Part shown: positions 9,185-16,003 of the stretch, piece by piece
Layout of the letters: each line of letters opens with the position of its first letter
How positions within the stretch are numbered: position 1 is the first letter of the stretch
NCBI GenBank assembly: GCA_910586245.1
Contig: CAJUFY010000001.1
Location: 248,001-312,000, forward strand
DNA length: 64,000 bases
DNA from: an uncultured Christensenella sp.
GTDB lineage: Bacteria; Bacillota; Clostridia; Christensenellales; Borkfalkiaceae
Reading direction: 5' to 3'
Notes under the pieces: model-generated
Database searches by the model: none
The model's input: only the letters and a program-made list of their open reading frames with translations
What the model was told of the DNA's origin: nothing
Position numbers and translations under genes: made by a program

Positions 9185-10060
9185 TCAACCTTTGACCGCG
9201 CCGATCGTAATGCCGTTCACGAAGTACTTCTGAATGATCGGGAAGATGATTACGAGCGGAATGATCGCGATGACCACGCCGACCGACTGCGCCGTAAGCA
9301 CGGGCACCGCGCCGCCCGTGACGCTGTTGGAGCCGAGAATATTCATATCTTCGAGCATATTTTTGAGCACGAACTGTAACGGCCATTTGTACTTGCTCTG
9401 CGGGGAAAGATAAAGCATTGCGTCCATCCAGCCGTTCCACTTATCCACGAAGCAGAAGAATGCGATCGTGAGCACCATCGGCACGGAGATAGGAAGGAAG
9501 ATTTGCCACAAGATCTGCAAATCGTTCGCCCCGTCGAGCATCGCCGCTTCTTCCAATGAATCGGGAAGAGAGAGGAAATAACTGCGCACCAGAATGATGT
9601 GATAAAGGTTGAACGCGGAGGGAATGATGAGCGCCCACAGACTGTCGTACAATCCGACGTTTTTTACGACGAGGAAGAGCGGAATGAGCCCGCCGCAGAA
9701 AAACATCGTAACCAGATAGAACATGTTCACGACTTTATGCCCGAACAACTTCTTTTTGGAAAGCACGTATGCGGTGATCAGCGAAACCGCCACGGAAAGC
9801 ACCGTACCGATCACCGAAACGAACAGCGAATTGCCGATCGCTCTGAAAAAGTCGATTTCCGTAGACCCGAATACGTAACGGTATCCTTCGAGGGACAGCT
9901 TATCGGGAATAATCTGATAGCCGTGCGATTGCAGCGAAGAATTTGCGGTAAACGAACTGATGATCATCATCCAGAACGGCAACAGAAAGATGACGCACAA
10001 AAGCGCGATCAGCGTGCCGTTTACGACGTTGAATGCAATATCCCCTTTCGATTTTTTCAT
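9185..10060 (-). CDS. ABC carbohydrate transporter permease, LplC/MalG type
   Basis: A 291-residue inner-membrane permease with six membrane segments and the EAA loop (EEAAMLDGANDLQILWQIF, about residues 187-205) that docks the ATPase. The C terminus (IIQKYFVNGITIGAVKG) is characteristic of the YtcP/LplC branch. It pairs with the LplB-type permease nine bases upstream and with the solute-binding lipoprotein downstream. GAGGTGA ribosome binding site. No ATPase gene is in the operon, so a shared MsmK-like ATPase encoded elsewhere is likely. Confidence 0.93.
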   Translation of the reverse strand: MKKSKGDIAFNVVNGTLIALLCVIFLLPFWMMIISSFTANSSLQSHGYQIIPDKLSLEGYRYVFGSTEIDFFRAIGNSLFVSVIGTVLSVAVSLITAYVLSKKKLFGHKVVNMFYLVTMFFCGGLIPLFLVVKNVGLYDSLWALIIPSAFNLYHIILVRSYFLSLPDSLEEAAMLDGANDLQILWQIFLPISVPMVLTIAFFCFVDKWNGWMDAMLYLSPQSKYKWPLQFVLKNMLEDMNILGSNSVTGGAVPVLTAQSVGVVIAIIPLVIIFPIIQKYFVNGITIGAVKG

Positions 10061-10069
10061 ACCGTCACC

Positions 10070-11137
10070 TCACACAACCCCTTCGTTATCCGTCTTTTTC
10101 GCGATCTTGTTCGTAAGCAAAACCAGAACGAGCCCGATGACGCCCTGCACGAGGCTGAACGCCGTCGCCTGCGAATAACCCGAACCGCTCATGATCGAAG
10201 AGTACGACATCGCGCCGACAACGTACGTCGTTTCCGAAAGCGCGGTACTCCCGTTCGTCATGGCAAGAATCTGTTCGTAGTTGTCGCGGATCAGATTGCC
10301 CGCGTCCATGATCAATTGCAACATGATCACGTTCATGATGCCGGGAATGGTCACCGAAAGAATCATTCTGAATCTTCCGCCGCCGTCGATCTTGCAGGCG
10401 TCGTACAGTTCCGAATTGATGCAGCCCAGCGCGGACATATAGACGATCGTCCCCCAGCCGAGCGATTTCCACATGGAGCTAAGCGCAAGAATCGCCCACC
10501 AGTACTGATCCTGCGCGTACCAGTTGATCTTCACTTCCTTGCCCTGCACCAGACTGAGAAACGCGTTCAGACCGCCCTCTTCCACTGAAAGCAGCGCCAC
10601 CATCATGCCGCCGACGGCGATCCAGGAAATGAAACTGGGCAAATATGCGATCGTACGCGTAATCCCTTTGAGCTTTTTGGAACCGATTTCGTTGATCATC
10701 AGCGCGAAAATGAGAATCGCGGGAAAGTTTGTGGCAACCCTGATCAGCGAAATATAAATCGTGTTGCGGAATACGAGGAAGATGTTGGGGTCCGTTCCCT
10801 GAAATATGTATTTGAAATACTTTAATCCGACCCATTCGCTCCCGGCGAAGCCGTCGTACAGGTTGTAGTCTTTAAAGGCGATGACCACGCCGAACATCGG
10901 AACGTAACAAAAGGTAATCACCAAAATCAAACTGGGAATCAACATCAGATAAAGCAGTTTGTGCTTCATGATTCTGGCAAACGGACTCTTTGCCGCATAG
11001 TTTTTACGGCGCAGTTTTTCGGCTTCTTCCGCGCTCAGCGCCCCGACGGAAGGAAACGAAGCTTCCGCCGCAGCTTCTTCGAAGGGTTCGGCGGCACGCT
11101 GCGTCTCTTCGGCGGTGATGTTATCGCGTTCCTTCAT
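10070..11137 (-). CDS. ABC carbohydrate transporter permease, LplB/MalF type
   Basis: A 355-residue permease with a cytoplasmic N-terminal extension of about 70 residues rich in Glu and Ala, then six membrane segments. The EAA-type loop reads YDACKIDGGGRFRMILSVTIP, here given from about residue 240. YNLYDGF and FRNTIYIS motifs mark the LplB branch. It partners the permease at 9185-10060. The ATG at 11137 overlaps the end of the upstream gene by 17 bases and has an AAGGAG site inside that gene, so the two are translationally coupled. Confidence 0.92.
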   Translation of the reverse strand: MKERDNITAEETQRAAEPFEEAAAEASFPSVGALSAEEAEKLRRKNYAAKSPFARIMKHKLLYLMLIPSLILVITFCYVPMFGVVIAFKDYNLYDGFAGSEWVGLKYFKYIFQGTDPNIFLVFRNTIYISLIRVATNFPAILIFALMINEIGSKKLKGITRTIAYLPSFISWIAVGGMMVALLSVEEGGLNAFLSLVQGKEVKINWYAQDQYWWAILALSSMWKSLGWGTIVYMSALGCINSELYDACKIDGGGRFRMILSVTIPGIMNVIMLQLIMDAGNLIRDNYEQILAMTNGSTALSETTYVVGAMSYSSIMSGSGYSQATAFSLVQGVIGLVLVLLTNKIAKKTDNEGVV

Positions 11138-12203
11138 TGTCTTCTTCTCCTTGTTCCTGTATTTTCAGTTTGGGTGCGATCCCGAAAAATTTCGCAAACC
11201 AGTGTTTCACGAAGCCGAGAACGACGAATACGACGAGCCCCGCGCCCAGCACGCACAACACTGCGATGAGCGCGTAATCGGGGGAATGTTCGTACGCGAC
11301 GTAACCGAACAGGCAGGAAATTTCCTTATCCCGTTCGACGACGGGCCGCGTGACCGTTACGCCCGAAGCGTCCTTCACGGGTTCTCCGTTTTCGTCCAGC
11401 ACGTATTCCTGTCGGTTGACGTTTGCCTTCAGCGTGACGGGAACGATTTCGACGGTGTCGGACGAAAGGACTTTCACGCATTCGGAGGAAATGAATTTGA
11501 CTTTCCCGGGAAGCTTTACGGTCACTTTGGAAATGCTTCTCACGTCCGGAATGCGGAACGACGTGATATAATGTTTTTTCGAAGCCGCGCCGCCCGCCGC
11601 CGAAAATTCTTCAACGGTAATTTCGCGGTTCGCGGCAACGTCGACCGGTTTGATATATACTTCGTTCTTATCCGCGCCCGCTTCGATCTGCACCTGCCCC
11701 GCAATTCCGTCAAAGGGTTTTGCAAGCGTGCAGCGCAGATTCCCCGCCGCCATGAGCGCAAGCCGCATGTACGTATCGCTTTCCGGCGCGATAAATTTAT
11801 AGAGCGGCGACCAGCCGAAATCTCCGAGCCCCGCAAAATTGCTGTTCAGTCTTCTGGTCGCAACGCTCACTTTGTAGGAAGAAGCGCTCTCGCCGATCCC
11901 CTTTAAAACGACCATATCGTTGTCTTTCGAAGAACTGTTGATGAATTTTACGATCGTGTTCACGTAAGCTTTGAACGCTTCCCCGTCCTGCAATTCTTCG
12001 TCCAGCTCGCTTTTTTCCACGGTGATCGCGAGTTTCAGTTTGCCGTCTTTGTTCAGCGAACCGTTCGCGTAAGACTCTCCCTCCGCCGCGCAAGCGTACC
12101 GTTCCGGCAACGCCGCCGCAAAACACAGCGTCAGCACGCACAAAATAAAAAAGACGATGATTGCTTTCACGTGATCTCTCAGCACTTTTTTACGGTTCGA
12201 CAT
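11121..12203 (-). CDS. Exported membrane-anchored protein of unknown function
   Basis: A 360-residue protein, first gene of the carbohydrate operon. It has an N-terminal signal or anchor helix (about residues 13-35), a beta-rich extracellular region (about 40-305) and a C-terminal membrane helix (about 312-335) with a basic and acidic cytoplasmic tail. I do not recognise a family. The topology resembles the lipoprotein at 40521-41639, which also heads a glycan operon and also ends in a single membrane helix, but I see no clear sequence similarity between them. A role as a surface accessory of the transporter is inferred from position. Confidence 0.75.
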   Translation of the reverse strand: MSNRKKVLRDHVKAIIVFFILCVLTLCFAAALPERYACAAEGESYANGSLNKDGKLKLAITVEKSELDEELQDGEAFKAYVNTIVKFINSSSKDNDMVVLKGIGESASSYKVSVATRRLNSNFAGLGDFGWSPLYKFIAPESDTYMRLALMAAGNLRCTLAKPFDGIAGQVQIEAGADKNEVYIKPVDVAANREITVEEFSAAGGAASKKHYITSFRIPDVRSISKVTVKLPGKVKFISSECVKVLSSDTVEIVPVTLKANVNRQEYVLDENGEPVKDASGVTVTRPVVERDKEISCLFGYVAYEHSPDYALIAVLCVLGAGLVVFVVLGFVKHWFAKFFGIAPKLKIQEQGEEDNEGTR

Positions 12204-12245
12204 TTCAACCTCTCGACAAAATCCGACAAATAAATTCGTAATTTA

Positions 12246-12274
12246 ATTGTAAGGTACGAAATTCCGAAAGTCTT
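12246..12274 (-). promoter_or_regulatory. Weak candidate promoter of the carbohydrate operon
   Basis: A TACAAT -10 (12246-12251) lies about 43 bases before the ATG at 12203, with AAGACT 17 bases upstream (12269-12274). The -35 match is poor, so an activator may be needed. Confidence 0.3.
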
Positions 12275-12286
12275 TCCTTTTTTTAA

Positions 12287-12318
12287 CATGTACTTGTGAA
12301 TATTTAACAAGATACATG
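12287..12318. promoter_or_regulatory. Inverted repeat, candidate operator
   Basis: Arms CATGTACTTGT (12287-12297) and ACAAGATACATG (12307-12318) are complementary apart from one bulged base, around a 9-base AT-rich centre. The dyad sits just upstream of the candidate promoter of the carbohydrate operon, where an activator or repressor would bind. The regulator is not identified. Confidence 0.4.
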
Positions 12319-12376
12319 CAATATTTACCGTACGAGGCGGATTCAGGCAAAACCGCCAAAAACAGGAAACAAAAAA

Positions 12377-12403
12377 GAACCGCCCCCAAAAAGGGGACGG
12401 TTC
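12377..12403 (-). terminator. Intrinsic terminator (second of a pair)
   Basis: Hairpin with GAACCG/CGGTTC outer stem and a CCCC/GGGG inner stem. On the minus strand it is followed by TTTTTT. It backs up the terminator at 12423-12451 downstream of acpP. Confidence 0.7.
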
Positions 12404-12422
12404 CCGATCTATTTCCGCAAAA

Positions 12423-12451
12423 AAAACGCCGCCCGTTCAGGGCGGCGTTTT
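12423..12451 (-). terminator. Intrinsic terminator of acpP
   Basis: Perfect 12-bp stem (AAAACGCCGCCC / GGGCGGCGTTTT) with a 5-base loop, 15 bases after the acpP stop, with a U-tract in the minus direction. Confidence 0.85.
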
Positions 12452-12466
12452 GCGTGCGGTTTGAAA

Positions 12467-12694
12467 TTATTTCGCGATCTTTTCCATCATGTTTACGATG
12501 TCCTGCACCGTTTTCAGATTCTCGACTTCGTTTTCGGGCAAGGTAATGCCGTATTCGTCTTCGAGCGCCATCATCAATTCTACGACGTCGAGCGAATCCG
12601 CGCCCAAATCTTTTACCACTTCGGAAGCAGGCGTAATTTTATCTTCCGCAATGTCGAGCTGCTCGGCAAGCATTTTGCAAACTTTTTCGTACAT
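12467..12694 (-). CDS. acpP: Acyl carrier protein
   Basis: A 75-residue acidic four-helix protein that carries growing acyl chains in type II fatty acid synthesis. The phosphopantetheine attachment serine lies in GADSLDVVELMMALEDE (Ser about 36). Length is normal for the family. It is a single-gene unit here with its own consensus promoter (12746-12774), a GGAGGAGA ribosome binding site and tandem terminators, not part of a fab operon. Confidence 0.97.
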   Translation of the reverse strand: MYEKVCKMLAEQLDIAEDKITPASEVVKDLGADSLDVVELMMALEDEYGITLPENEVENLKTVQDIVNMMEKIAK

Positions 12695-12745
12695 GTTTCT
12701 CCTCCGTCCGCTTCACGTTCCGCAAAGCAAATTCAAATTGATATT

Positions 12746-12774
12746 ATTCTAACCGATAAAACAAAAAATGTCAA
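12746..12774 (-). promoter_or_regulatory. Sigma-A promoter of acpP
   Basis: TTGACA (12769-12774), 17-base spacer, TAGAAT (12746-12751). Start of transcription expected near 12739. Confidence 0.75.
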
Positions 12775-12788
12775 TACTTTTTTTCATT

Positions 12789-13460
12789 TCACCGCTTCAT
12801 CATTTTCAACGCTTCTTTTTGCTCCGCCGTCAGACGAAAACTTTCGCGCGCTTTCTGCAAAGCTTTGTTATGTACCGCGGCGAGCAGCGTTCCCCCGCGC
12901 AGAAACGCAACCCCTTTCCCGTAATATTTTACGAGCACTTCGGCAATCAGCCACGCCGCCGCCATCGTCACGTAATATTGTTCCGCATTGCAAGCGTTCG
13001 CCGCGGAAAATATAAGCGGAAGATATTCTTCGGTCACGTAATCGTGGAGCAGGGAAACGAGCCCGTAACGGTGTACGAACTCCCGTTCGTCCGCCAGCCA
13101 CTTTTTGATAAACGGCAAAAATTCTTCCCTGTGCTTTGCAACGGCTTTGTTGTGAAAACAGTCGCACGCCGCCCAGTTATCGAGCTGCGGCACGAGTTCT
13201 TCCGCCGCGGCGCAATACGCCAAAAACGGCAACGTACCCGCAACCGAACACTTTACGAACAAAACTTCGTAATAATCGTTGGGGAACGCGCGCAGCGACT
13301 GCCATTCCCCTTTCAGTTCGTTGGCGAGTTTGCGCATTTGCGGCGTGCGCACGCCGATCAGTTGAATTCGATCGTTCTTCAACAGTTTCTTATGAAAGTC
13401 GCGGTATTTTGTATCCTGCAACGAAAACAGCCGCGCAATCAATTCTTCGTACGTAATCAT
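12789..13460 (-). CDS. DNA alkylation repair protein, AlkD-like
   Basis: A 223-residue, all-helical HEAT-repeat protein of the AlkD family (DNA glycosylases removing N3- and N7-alkylated purines). Diagnostic features are the GVRTPQMRKLA segment near residue 37, the DNWAACDCF segment near residue 94, and VHRYGLVSLLHDY. I start at the ATG at 13460, which follows a GGGGA site and lies 7 bases after the stop of the upstream glycosylase gene; a longer reading frame extends into that gene but has no support. With its neighbour it forms a base-excision repair pair. Confidence 0.85.
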   Translation of the reverse strand: MITYEELIARLFSLQDTKYRDFHKKLLKNDRIQLIGVRTPQMRKLANELKGEWQSLRAFPNDYYEVLFVKCSVAGTLPFLAYCAAAEELVPQLDNWAACDCFHNKAVAKHREEFLPFIKKWLADEREFVHRYGLVSLLHDYVTEEYLPLIFSAANACNAEQYYVTMAAAWLIAEVLVKYYGKGVAFLRGGTLLAAVHNKALQKARESFRLTAEQKEALKMMKR

Positions 13461-13467
13461 AATCCCC

Positions 13468-13947
13468 TCAGTCCTCGAACGCTTCTTCGAGCGCCGCATA
13501 CCATTCTTCCGCCGAAAACCGCGGATTCGCGGGCGACGTGGACGAAAGCTTTTTCGTGATCGGCAACAGCTGCGGAAAATTTTTTTCGAGTACGGAATAA
13601 GACTTGTTGCCGTTGCACAGAATGCGCGAAACGCCGCTCTTTGCAACGACTTCGCCCAAATCCGCCACCTCCTCCCCGCGAATGGAAGCATCCGCCGAAC
13701 CCTGTATTTCGCACGAGGTCACGACGTCCCACAGCGCAATGCGGCGGCGAAACAAAAACTCCTTTTTTTCCGCGACCCCGCAGGGCACTTCTTCGCCGAA
13801 AAATCCGCAGACGGTGCGCCAGAACCGATTCTGCGGATTCCCGTAATAGAACCCGACGGCGCGGCTTTTGACGGAAGGAAAGCTTCCCAGAATGAGTACG
13901 CGGCTGCCCGCGCCGTATACGGGCGCAAACCCTTCGGCGCGATCCAT
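13468..13947 (-). CDS. DNA-deoxyinosine (hypoxanthine) glycosylase, UDG superfamily
   Basis: A 159-residue uracil-DNA-glycosylase fold. Motif 1 LILGSFPSVKS and the C-terminal STSPAN motif match the hypoxanthine-DNA glycosylase branch (UDG family 6), which removes deaminated adenine from DNA. It overlaps the upstream M16 peptidase gene by one base (TAATG) and is followed 7 bases later by the AlkD-like gene. Confidence 0.85.
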   Translation of the reverse strand: MDRAEGFAPVYGAGSRVLILGSFPSVKSRAVGFYYGNPQNRFWRTVCGFFGEEVPCGVAEKKEFLFRRRIALWDVVTSCEIQGSADASIRGEEVADLGEVVAKSGVSRILCNGNKSYSVLEKNFPQLLPITKKLSSTSPANPRFSAEEWYAALEEAFED

Positions 13948-15185
13948 TACAAAACGATCCCTTCTTCGAGATTGCCGACCGAAGCGACCGCGGCGCGCGA
14001 AAAATCGAAATTTTCCGCAACCGCGCGCAGAACGTCTCCGCGCGTCAATTTCGAAATTTCCGACATGCGCTTTTCGAAGTCGTACACCTCGTTTTTATAC
14101 AGCATCTGTTTCCCGTATAAAAGCATCTGCGAAGAGGTGTTCTCCTGGGCGAAGATGCTGCCCGATTTCACCTGTTCTCTCCCGCGCAGGAATTCCTCTT
14201 CCGTCACGCCCTTTTCTTTGAGTTCCCCGATCAGCGCAACGATCGCGTCCTTCGCGTCGACCGCCTTCTTCGGATTGACGCCCGCATATACGGTGAGCAT
14301 GCCCGCTTCCTCGTAATGCGAAGGATAGGAATAAACGGAATAGGCAAGTCCCAATTCCTCCCTGATCCGTTTGAAAAGACGGGAACTCATGCCGCCGCCG
14401 AGGATCGCGTTCATCACCTGCACAGCAGGACATTGTTTGCTCTCCCGCTTGGCGGCGGGGAAGCCGATCGCAAAATGCGCCTGTTCGATGGATTTCTTTT
14501 TAAAATTGCGCCCCGCTTGCCAGACGACCGTCTTCTGCCGTTTTTTGAAATTTCCGCACTTCATTGCGCCGAAATATTTTTCGGCAAGCGCGAGCGCGGT
14601 CTTTGCGGAAAGATTCCCCGCGAACGACACGACGATGTTTTCGGGACAGTAGCACGCTTCTTTGTAAGCAAACAGGTCGTCCCGCGTAAAACGTTTTACG
14701 TTATCGGCAGGGCCTAAAATATTCCTGCCGTAATTCTGCGCGCCGAACGCCGCGCGCGAAAGATAATCGAGGCACAGATCTTCGGGCGAATCTTCGTCCA
14801 TATTGATTTCTTCGAGGACGACGCCCTTTTCGCGCTTCAATTCCTCTTCGGGAAAATTGCTGTTCAAAAAGAGATCGGCAAGCAACCCGAACGCTTCCGC
14901 CGCATGATCGGAAGTCGCTTTCGCGTAATAGCAGGTCATGTCTTTCCCGGTAAAGGCGTTCACCTGCGCGCCGAGCGCGTCGAACGCGTCTGAAATTTCA
15001 AACGCGGTGCGCGCGGGCGTCCCCTTGAACTGCATGTGTTCGAGGAAGTGCGAAATACCGTCCTCTTCGTTCGTTTCGAATGCCGCGCCCGTGCCGACGA
15101 GCACGCCCATCGTCACCGACAGCAATCCCTCCATATGTTTGATGATCACTCTTACGCCGTTGTCGAGCGTTCTTGTTTCCGTCAT
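13947..15185 (-). CDS. ymxG: M16 family zinc peptidase (YmxG/MlpA-like)
   Basis: A 412-residue pitrilysin-family peptidase. The inverted zinc motif HFLEH (about residues 46-50) and the downstream glutamate in VVLEEINMDEDSPED are present, so it should be active. It lies just downstream of a YlxY-like deacetylase, the same pairing as ylxY-ymxG(mlpA) in Bacillus subtilis. Normal length; AGGAG ribosome binding site. Confidence 0.88.
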   Translation of the reverse strand: MTETRTLDNGVRVIIKHMEGLLSVTMGVLVGTGAAFETNEEDGISHFLEHMQFKGTPARTAFEISDAFDALGAQVNAFTGKDMTCYYAKATSDHAAEAFGLLADLFLNSNFPEEELKREKGVVLEEINMDEDSPEDLCLDYLSRAAFGAQNYGRNILGPADNVKRFTRDDLFAYKEACYCPENIVVSFAGNLSAKTALALAEKYFGAMKCGNFKKRQKTVVWQAGRNFKKKSIEQAHFAIGFPAAKRESKQCPAVQVMNAILGGGMSSRLFKRIREELGLAYSVYSYPSHYEEAGMLTVYAGVNPKKAVDAKDAIVALIGELKEKGVTEEEFLRGREQVKSGSIFAQENTSSQMLLYGKQMLYKNEVYDFEKRMSEISKLTRGDVLRAVAENFDFSRAAVASVGNLEEGIVL

Positions 15186-15211
15186 AAATTTCTCCTGTAT
15201 GTAAAAAGTAT

Positions 15212-15916
15212 TTAAGCAAGATTTTCGCTTACGGTTACCGCGCGCAGTCCGCGGGCGCGGTAATCCTCTAAAATGCGCGGCAGCGCCGCAAGCGTATGCT
15301 TCATCGGGTGCATTAAAATGAGATCGCCCCCGCCGATCTCTTTGGTCGCGCGGGTGAAACAGACTTCTTCGTCCTTATCCCGCCAGTCGACGGTATCCCT
15401 GCTCCACAAAATGGTTTTGAGCCCCATGCTTTCGGCAACGGAAACGGTATCGTCGTTAAACGCGCCCGAAGGCGGTGCGAACAAAGTTACCGTAACCCCC
15501 GCCGCAAGGTTGAGAAATTCGACGCTGCGCCCGATTTCTTCGGCATTCTCCGCACGGGAAAGCGATTCGTGATCGAGGTGAAAATAGCCGTGCGAGCCAA
15601 TTTCGTGCCCCTTTTCGACGATCGTTTTCAAACATTCCACGTTGTCGTCCGCCCAGCTCCCGCCGATAAAAAAGGTCGCTTTCGCACCGTATTCTTCCAG
15701 CACGTCGAGCATACCGTAAACTTCTTGCGTGCCCCAGTAAACGTTGATCATCAGCGAAACGCCGTCCGCGGAATTGCCTTTGTAGATCGCCTTCCCCTTC
15801 ACGCCGGCAACGCCCGTCGCCGAAGGGAAAAAACATACCGCGCCCACTACGATGAGCACGAGCGCCAGCACGCCGTTGGTAATTGCGGCAAGCGCGCGCG
15901 AAGAAAGCCTTTTCAA
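15212..15916 (-). CDS. ylxY: YlxY-like polysaccharide deacetylase-family protein, altered motif 1
   Basis: A 234-residue exported protein with an N-terminal membrane anchor (about 13-33) and a NodB-fold domain. The ATFFIGG and HGYFH motifs are present. Motif 1, usually FDDGP (or FDxxWG in the sporulation branch), reads NVYWG, so the catalytic and metal-binding Asp is replaced by Asn/Val. This predicts weak or no deacetylase activity, or a binding role. The start is a TTG at 15916 with a GAGGT site. The pairing with an M16 peptidase matches YlxY-MlpA. Confidence 0.8.
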   Translation of the reverse strand: MKRLSSRALAAITNGVLALVLIVVGAVCFFPSATGVAGVKGKAIYKGNSADGVSLMINVYWGTQEVYGMLDVLEEYGAKATFFIGGSWADDNVECLKTIVEKGHEIGSHGYFHLDHESLSRAENAEEIGRSVEFLNLAAGVTVTLFAPPSGAFNDDTVSVAESMGLKTILWSRDTVDWRDKDEEVCFTRATKEIGGGDLILMHPMKHTLAALPRILEDYRARGLRAVTVSENLA

Positions 15917-16003
15917 TTAGTTTACCTCAAACGGAAATATTTATCTACACCATTTTATTGTTTTTTTCGTTTGAATATGAATTGATTTACGATATTTCGA
16001 TGG

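Noticed and set aside
13461..13691. N-terminal extension of the AlkD-like gene
   Set aside because: It overlaps the glycosylase gene in another frame; the ATG at 13460 has its own ribosome binding site and fits the family.
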